DNA from: Fidelibacterota bacterium
Lineage (GTDB): Bacteria > Bipolaricaulota > Bipolaricaulia > UBA7950 > UBA9294
Reading direction: 5' to 3'
NCBI GenBank assembly: GCA_024278395.1
Contig: JAJRTG010000172.1
Span: 1 to 8,218 of the forward strand
DNA: 8,218 nucleotides
Of the stretch, positions 5,194-8,218 are shown one piece after another. Each line of letters begins with the position of its first letter. The stretch's first letter is position 1. The translations under genes were made by a program, and so were the position numbers. A model generated the notes under the pieces. The model searched no databases, was not told the DNA's origin, and was given only the letters and a program-made list of their open reading frames with translations.

Positions 5194-6024
5194 ATGCATC
5201 CGATTCTGGTGAGGCTCGGGCCGCTGACGATCCGCTACTACGGGCTGATGTACGTGATCGCGATCAGCCTCGGCTTCTACCTCCTCGTGAGGGAGGTGCG
5301 CCGCAAGGGGATCACCAAGGGCGACGCCCCCCTCACCATTGACGACCTCATCGATCTCCTCCTGTGGACGGTCCCGATGGCGATCATCGGGGCGCGGATC
5401 TACTACGTCGCGTTCCAGTGGGACTATTACTCCCGCCATCTGGCCGACGTCGTGAAGATCTGGCAGGGCGGGCTGGCGATCCACGGCGGGGTGATCGCCG
5501 GGGCGGCCACCGTCTACCTCTTCTGCCGGATCAAGCGGATCAGGTTCTGGGCGTTGACCGACGCCCTCGTCCCGAGCCTCATCCTCGGCCAGGCGATCGG
5601 GAGGATCGGGAACCTGATGAACGGGGACGCCTACGGGCTCCCGACGAGCCTTCCCTGGGGGATCCATTTCCCGCCCGATTCCCCGGCCGGGATGGCCTAC
5701 CCCGGCCAGGCGACGCACCCGTCGATGATCTACGAGATGATCCTGAACCTGATGATCTTCGCCTACCTGTGGGGGATACGGAAGAAGGGGTACAGGGACG
5801 GATTCTCGACCGCGATGTACTTCATCCTCTACTCGATCGCCCGGGCGATCGTGAGCTTCACCCGCGGGGACAGCCTGTGGCTCGGGCCGATCCGGGCGGC
5901 GCATGTGATAAGCGCGGTCTTCATCCTCGGGTTCGGGGCGTTCATCATCAAGCGCCGCTTGTACGAAAGGGTCAAGCCCGAAACTCATCCCCGAGATAGA
6001 ACCGCCGCGCCAGCGGATCGGTGA
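5194..6024 (+). CDS. lgt: Phosphatidylglycerol-prolipoprotein diacylglyceryl transferase (Lgt)
   Basis: Lgt is the first enzyme of lipoprotein maturation: it moves the diacylglyceryl group of phosphatidylglycerol onto the lipobox cysteine at the inner membrane. The product has 276 residues, typical length, with about seven hydrophobic helices. Landmarks: RYYGLMY with Tyr20 (E. coli Y26), AIHGGV with His98 (H103), and the signature GRIGNLMNGDAYG with Arg137, Asn140 and Gly148 (R143, N146, G154). HPSMIYE (175-181) and Arg217 and Arg224 in RAIVSFTRGD also match. Two normally acidic positions differ: the signature Glu (E151) is Asp145, and the Glu four residues after the R239 equivalent (E243) is Ser221. 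The ATG has a strong ribosome site (AGGGGGG at 5181-5187, 6-nt spacing). Start to start with lnt leaves a 35-bp gap. The last 17 or so codons, a hydrophilic non-conserved tail, overlap the 3' end of lptB on the other strand. Confidence 0.95.
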   Translation: MHPILVRLGPLTIRYYGLMYVIAISLGFYLLVREVRRKGITKGDAPLTIDDLIDLLLWTVPMAIIGARIYYVAFQWDYYSRHLADVVKIWQGGLAIHGGVIAGAATVYLFCRIKRIRFWALTDALVPSLILGQAIGRIGNLMNGDAYGLPTSLPWGIHFPPDSPAGMAYPGQATHPSMIYEMILNLMIFAYLWGIRKKGYRDGFSTAMYFILYSIARAIVSFTRGDSLWLGPIRAAHVISAVFILGFGAFIIKRRLYERVKPETHPRDRTAAPADR

Positions 6025-6685
6025 CGATCTCATCCGGCGTGCCCGCGGTGATCACCCTCCCCTCGTAGATGAGGTAGGCGTAGTCGGTGATCGAAAGGGT
6101 GTCGCGCACGTTGTGGTCGGTGATCACAAGCCCGATCCCCCTATCCCGCAGCCCCCGGATCTGCCCCTTGAGATCGGCGACCGAGATCGGATCGATCCCG
6201 GAGAACGGCTCGTCGAGGAGGATGTACGTCGGGGAGAGGGCGAGGGCACGCGCGATCTCGAGCCGGCGCCGCTCCCCCGAGGACAGGCTCCCCGCCCGCT
6301 GGCGCCGGAGCTTTCTCAGGTTGAACTCATCGAGCAGGGCCTCGCGGACCCGCTTGCGCACCCCCGGTGCGGCCGCGATCTCGAGGACGAGGTCGAGGTT
6401 CTCCTGCACGCTCGCCCGGGTGAAGACCGACGGCTCCTGGGGGAGGTATCCGATCCCGAGGCGCGCCCGCCGGTAGAACGGGAGGCGGGAGATCACGCGC
6501 CCGTCCAGGATGACGTCCCCTGCGTCGGCGGCGAGGAACCCGATGATCATGTAGAAGCTCGTCGTCTTCCCCGCCCCGTTCGGCCCGAGGAGCCCGATCA
6601 CCCGCCCCTGGTCGACGGAGAGGGAGAGGGAGTCGACGACCCTCCTTCCGGAGAAGCTCTTGCAGAGCCCCTTCGCCTCAAGCAC
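5972..6685 (-). CDS. lptB: LPS export ABC transporter ATP-binding protein (LptB)
   Basis: LptB is the cytoplasmic ATPase that powers extraction of lipopolysaccharide from the inner membrane with LptF/LptG and LptC. The product has 237 residues, the usual length. Visible motifs: Walker A GPNGAGKTT (34-42), Q-loop Gln83 (GYLPQEPSVF), ABC signature LSSGERRRLEIARAL (134-148), Walker B YILLDEPFSGIDP (154-166) and H-loop His191 in ITDHNVRDTL. This last motif, together with the C-terminal YLGDEF, separates LptB from branched-chain amino acid ABC ATPases, its closest lookalikes. The start is GTG at 6683-6685, which overlaps the end of the LptC-like gene by 8 bp, so translation is probably coupled. 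Its 3' end overlaps the 3' end of convergent lgt by 53 bp, leaving no room for a terminator between them. LptF and LptG are not in the window. Confidence 0.95.
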   Translation of the reverse strand: MLEAKGLCKSFSGRRVVDSLSLSVDQGRVIGLLGPNGAGKTTSFYMIIGFLAADAGDVILDGRVISRLPFYRRARLGIGYLPQEPSVFTRASVQENLDLVLEIAAAPGVRKRVREALLDEFNLRKLRRQRAGSLSSGERRRLEIARALALSPTYILLDEPFSGIDPISVADLKGQIRGLRDRGIGLVITDHNVRDTLSITDYAYLIYEGRVITAGTPDEIVTDPLARRFYLGDEFRA

Positions 6686-7466
6686 CGCCCTTCACCTCCC
6701 CGAAGAAATCGAACCTCAGTGACAGGTGCACCCCGCCGGAGGCGGTGACCCCGTCATCGCTCACCCGGACCTCGTCCGCCGTGAGCGTACCGTTCCCGAT
6801 CTCCCCCTCCACCCCCCCGGAGAGGAGGACCGTCCCGGAGTCGTACTCCGCGGTCCTGCACCGGTAGGTCTCCCCGGATGAGGTGATCCGAACGTCCCCC
6901 GACAGGGTTATCCGCCCGGAATTGTACTCCGCGGCGTCCCCGACGGCGCTTATCCGCTCGGGATCGGTCAGCTCGGCCCGCACCCCGCCCTCCAGAGAGA
7001 GCCCTCCGGATCCCGGATCGTAGGAGAACCCCTCCGCCTCGATCCTCCCGGCGGAGGAGACGATCTCCACCCTCCCCCCGAAGAGGGCGCCGGTATCCCT
7101 GGTCCACGCGATCTCATCGGTGATCAACCGGTCTTCCCCGTTCAAGAGCGTCGTCACCCCGCCGGTGAGCCTCGCCCGGTCTCCGTCGAAGGACAGGACA
7201 GGGGCGGATGCGGTGAGCCGGGCCTCCCCGGACTCGTAGAGGGTCAGGGTCACGTCCCTGAGCTCACCTTTATCCCGCTCCATCCTCCCCTCCTTCGCCT
7301 CCACCCGCCAGCTCCGGTTCCCGTCGGCATCGTACCCAAAGAGGGCCACGCCGGTCATGGTGTCCTCGGCGGGCGGCGGGGCGGGGCGGGGACGGAAGAG
7401 GAGATACCCCCCCGCCGCGAGGCCCAGGATCAGGAAGACGAGGACGAATCCCTTCGCCTTAGACAT
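6678..7466 (-). CDS. lptC: LptC-like LPS export protein with extended OstA/LptA-type repeats
   Basis: The product has 262 residues. A short basic N-terminus (MSKAKG) and one membrane helix (7-24) are followed by a Pro-rich linker and a periplasmic beta-rich region, the topology of LptC, which hands LPS from LptB2FG to LptA. About six beta repeats follow a pattern of a short strand, D/G turn, then L-x-G-x-V: near 86-104, 117-133, 144-162, 176-192, 204-219 and 230-246. Examples are LTGGV, LEGGV, LSGDV, LSGGV and ASGGV. These are OstA/LptA-fold strands. E. coli LptC is about 190 residues, so this protein is longer by about one LptA-like half-domain. I start it at ATG 7464-7466, which gives a proper membrane anchor; the frame is open further upstream, but only as a shadow of pyrG. 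It overlaps pyrG by 37 bp with no strong ribosome site, and lptB by 8 bp. The LPS-export role is well supported by fold and position; whether it is LptC alone or LptC plus LptA is inference. Confidence 0.82.
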   Translation of the reverse strand: MSKAKGFVLVFLILGLAAGGYLLFRPRPAPPPAEDTMTGVALFGYDADGNRSWRVEAKEGRMERDKGELRDVTLTLYESGEARLTASAPVLSFDGDRARLTGGVTTLLNGEDRLITDEIAWTRDTGALFGGRVEIVSSAGRIEAEGFSYDPGSGGLSLEGGVRAELTDPERISAVGDAAEYNSGRITLSGDVRITSSGETYRCRTAEYDSGTVLLSGGVEGEIGNGTLTADEVRVSDDGVTASGGVHLSLRFDFFGEVKGGA

Positions 7467-8218
7467 GCCGCGACAAAGCCGGAGAAGAGGGGATGGGGGG
7501 AGAGGAAGCGGGAGGTGAACTCGGGATGGAACTGCACCCCGACGTACCACGGATGATCGGGCAGCTCGATGATCTCGACCAGCCGCCCGTCCGGGGAGGT
7601 CCCGGAGACGCACATCCCGGCCCCCTCGAACGCCTCCCGGTAGTCCGGGTTGAACTCGTAGCGGTGGCGGTGACGCTCGCTGATCCTTTCCACCTTGTAG
7701 CAGTCGTGCGCCCTGGTCCCTTCCTTCAGGACCGTCTCGTACGCCCCAAGCCGCATCGTCCCGCCCTTGTCCTTTATCCCGGTCTGGTCGGGGAGGAGGT
7801 CGATCACCGGGTCCGGGGTGCCGGGATCGAACTCCGAGCTGTTCGCCCGGGGAAGGCCGAGGCGGGCCCGGGCGAACTCGATCACCGCGCACTGAAGCCC
7901 GAGGCAGATCCCGAAGAACGGGATCTTGTTCTCCCGCACATAGGAGATCGCCTCCACCTTCCCCTCGATCCCCCGGTCGCCGAACCCCCCCGGGACGAGG
8001 AGCCCGTCGATGTCCTCAAGGTGGGCGGCCGGGCCGTCCCGTGCCACGTCTTCGGCCGGGATCCACCGCATCTCGACCCTTGTTTCATGGGCGATCCCGG
8101 CGTGGACGAGCGCCTCGCGGATGCTCATGTATGAGTCCTCGAGCTCCACGTACTTGCCCACGATCCCGATCCGCACCTCCCTCTTCGGGTGCCGCAGCCG
8201 GGAGAGCCGCTCCTCCCA
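7430..8218 (-). CDS. pyrG: CTP synthase (PyrG), C-terminal part, N-terminus beyond the window
   Basis: PyrG makes CTP from UTP using ATP and glutamine in the cytosol. Only the last 262 residues are visible. The first 14 visible codons (WEERLSRLRHPKRE) are the linker after the synthetase domain, and the frame is open to the right edge. The class I glutamine amidotransferase domain starts at VRIGIVGKYVELEDSYMSIR. It keeps the oxyanion loop VPGGFGDRG, the nucleophile Cys in FGICLGLQ, the CTP-synthase signatures GTMRLGAYET and HRHRYEFN, and the His and Glu of the triad in GVQFHPEF. A methionine-like codon at 8174-8176 (GTG) is internal, not a start. The protein ends in a run of serines (RRRDSSSSS). 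It is the first visible gene of a minus-strand operon with lptC and lptB. CMP-linked sugar activation for LPS needs CTP, which may explain the pairing. Confidence 0.96.
   Translation of the reverse strand, partial: WEERLSRLRHPKREVRIGIVGKYVELEDSYMSIREALVHAGIAHETRVEMRWIPAEDVARDGPAAHLEDIDGLLVPGGFGDRGIEGKVEAISYVRENKIPFFGICLGLQCAVIEFARARLGLPRANSSEFDPGTPDPVIDLLPDQTGIKDKGGTMRLGAYETVLKEGTRAHDCYKVERISERHRHRYEFNPDYREAFEGAGMCVSGTSPDGRLVEIIELPDHPWYVGVQFHPEFTSRFLSPHPLFSGFVAACLRRRDSSSSS

Noticed and set aside
3809..5212. Long open frame (467 codons) on the plus strand, opposite lnt
   Set aside because: It is composed of Arg/Pro/Glu/Gly-rich low-complexity sequence typical of an antisense shadow in GC-rich DNA, while the opposite strand encodes a clear Lnt with conserved motifs.
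4996..6033. 345-codon open frame on the minus strand, opposite lgt
   Set aside because: It covers lgt, part of lnt and the promoter gap, is rich in Pro/Arg/Asp without any domain, and has no ribosome site.
5972..6685. Branched-chain amino acid ABC transporter ATPase (LivF/LivG) instead of LptB
   Set aside because: The ITDHNVRDTL H-loop context, the YLGDEF C-terminus and the adjacent LptC-like gene are specific to LptB.
7467..7892. Upstream 142-codon extension of the lptC frame
   Set aside because: This part lies inside the conserved glutaminase domain of pyrG and translates to low-complexity Arg/Gly/Pro. The start at 7466 gives a normal membrane anchor.
1..8218. tRNA or rRNA genes, CRISPR arrays, insertion sequences, riboswitches
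   Set aside because: I found no cloverleaf, no regularly spaced direct repeats, no transposase or terminal repeats, and no intergenic gap large enough for a typical riboswitch except 2133-2345, which shows no recognisable motif.

Overview
The window is GC-rich bacterial chromosomal DNA from a diderm (LPS-type outer membrane) organism. The evidence is an LPS-export ATPase (LptB) with an LptC-like partner, both the first and last enzymes of lipoprotein maturation (Lgt and Lnt), and a predicted outer-envelope lipoprotein. Coding is dense, most neighbouring genes overlap or nearly touch, and no tRNA, rRNA, CRISPR array or mobile element is visible. The proteins are clearly diverged from proteobacterial homologues, and the PKD/beta-propeller lipoprotein and unusual gene order would suit an uncultivated diderm phylum. 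Lineage cannot be fixed from the sequence alone.

Left part (1-2132, all on the minus strand): a four-gene, tightly packed operon read right to left. It encodes an ECF sigma factor; a one-pass membrane protein with an anti-sigma-like N-terminus and an extracytoplasmic glycogen-binding (CBM48/AMPK-beta-type) domain; an unrecognised secreted helical protein; and a secreted DUF4384-like protein cut by the left edge. The layout suggests a membrane signalling module that senses something in the envelope, possibly a glycan, and releases the sigma factor. This is inference.

Middle (2133-3703): a 213-bp divergent intergenic region with two inverted repeats, then a plus-strand lipoprotein (PKD domain plus TolB-like beta-propeller blades), then a GC-rich hairpin lying between it and convergent lnt.

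Right part (3704-8218): lnt (minus) and lgt (plus) are divergent from a 35-bp gap, so lipid attachment and N-acylation of lipoproteins are encoded back to back. lgt runs tail to tail into lptB with a 53-bp coding overlap. The minus-strand operon pyrG-lptC-lptB enters from the right edge. pyrG is truncated there, with only its C-terminal glutaminase half visible. lptC and lptB are directly adjacent, without the separate lptA found in proteobacteria; the LptC-like protein is longer than usual and carries extra OstA/LptA-like repeats.

The most notable observations are the replacement of the expected catalytic lysine of Lnt by methionine, substitutions at two normally acidic positions in Lgt, the sigma/anti-sigma pair with a carbohydrate-binding sensor domain, and the LptC-like protein that may also do the work of LptA.
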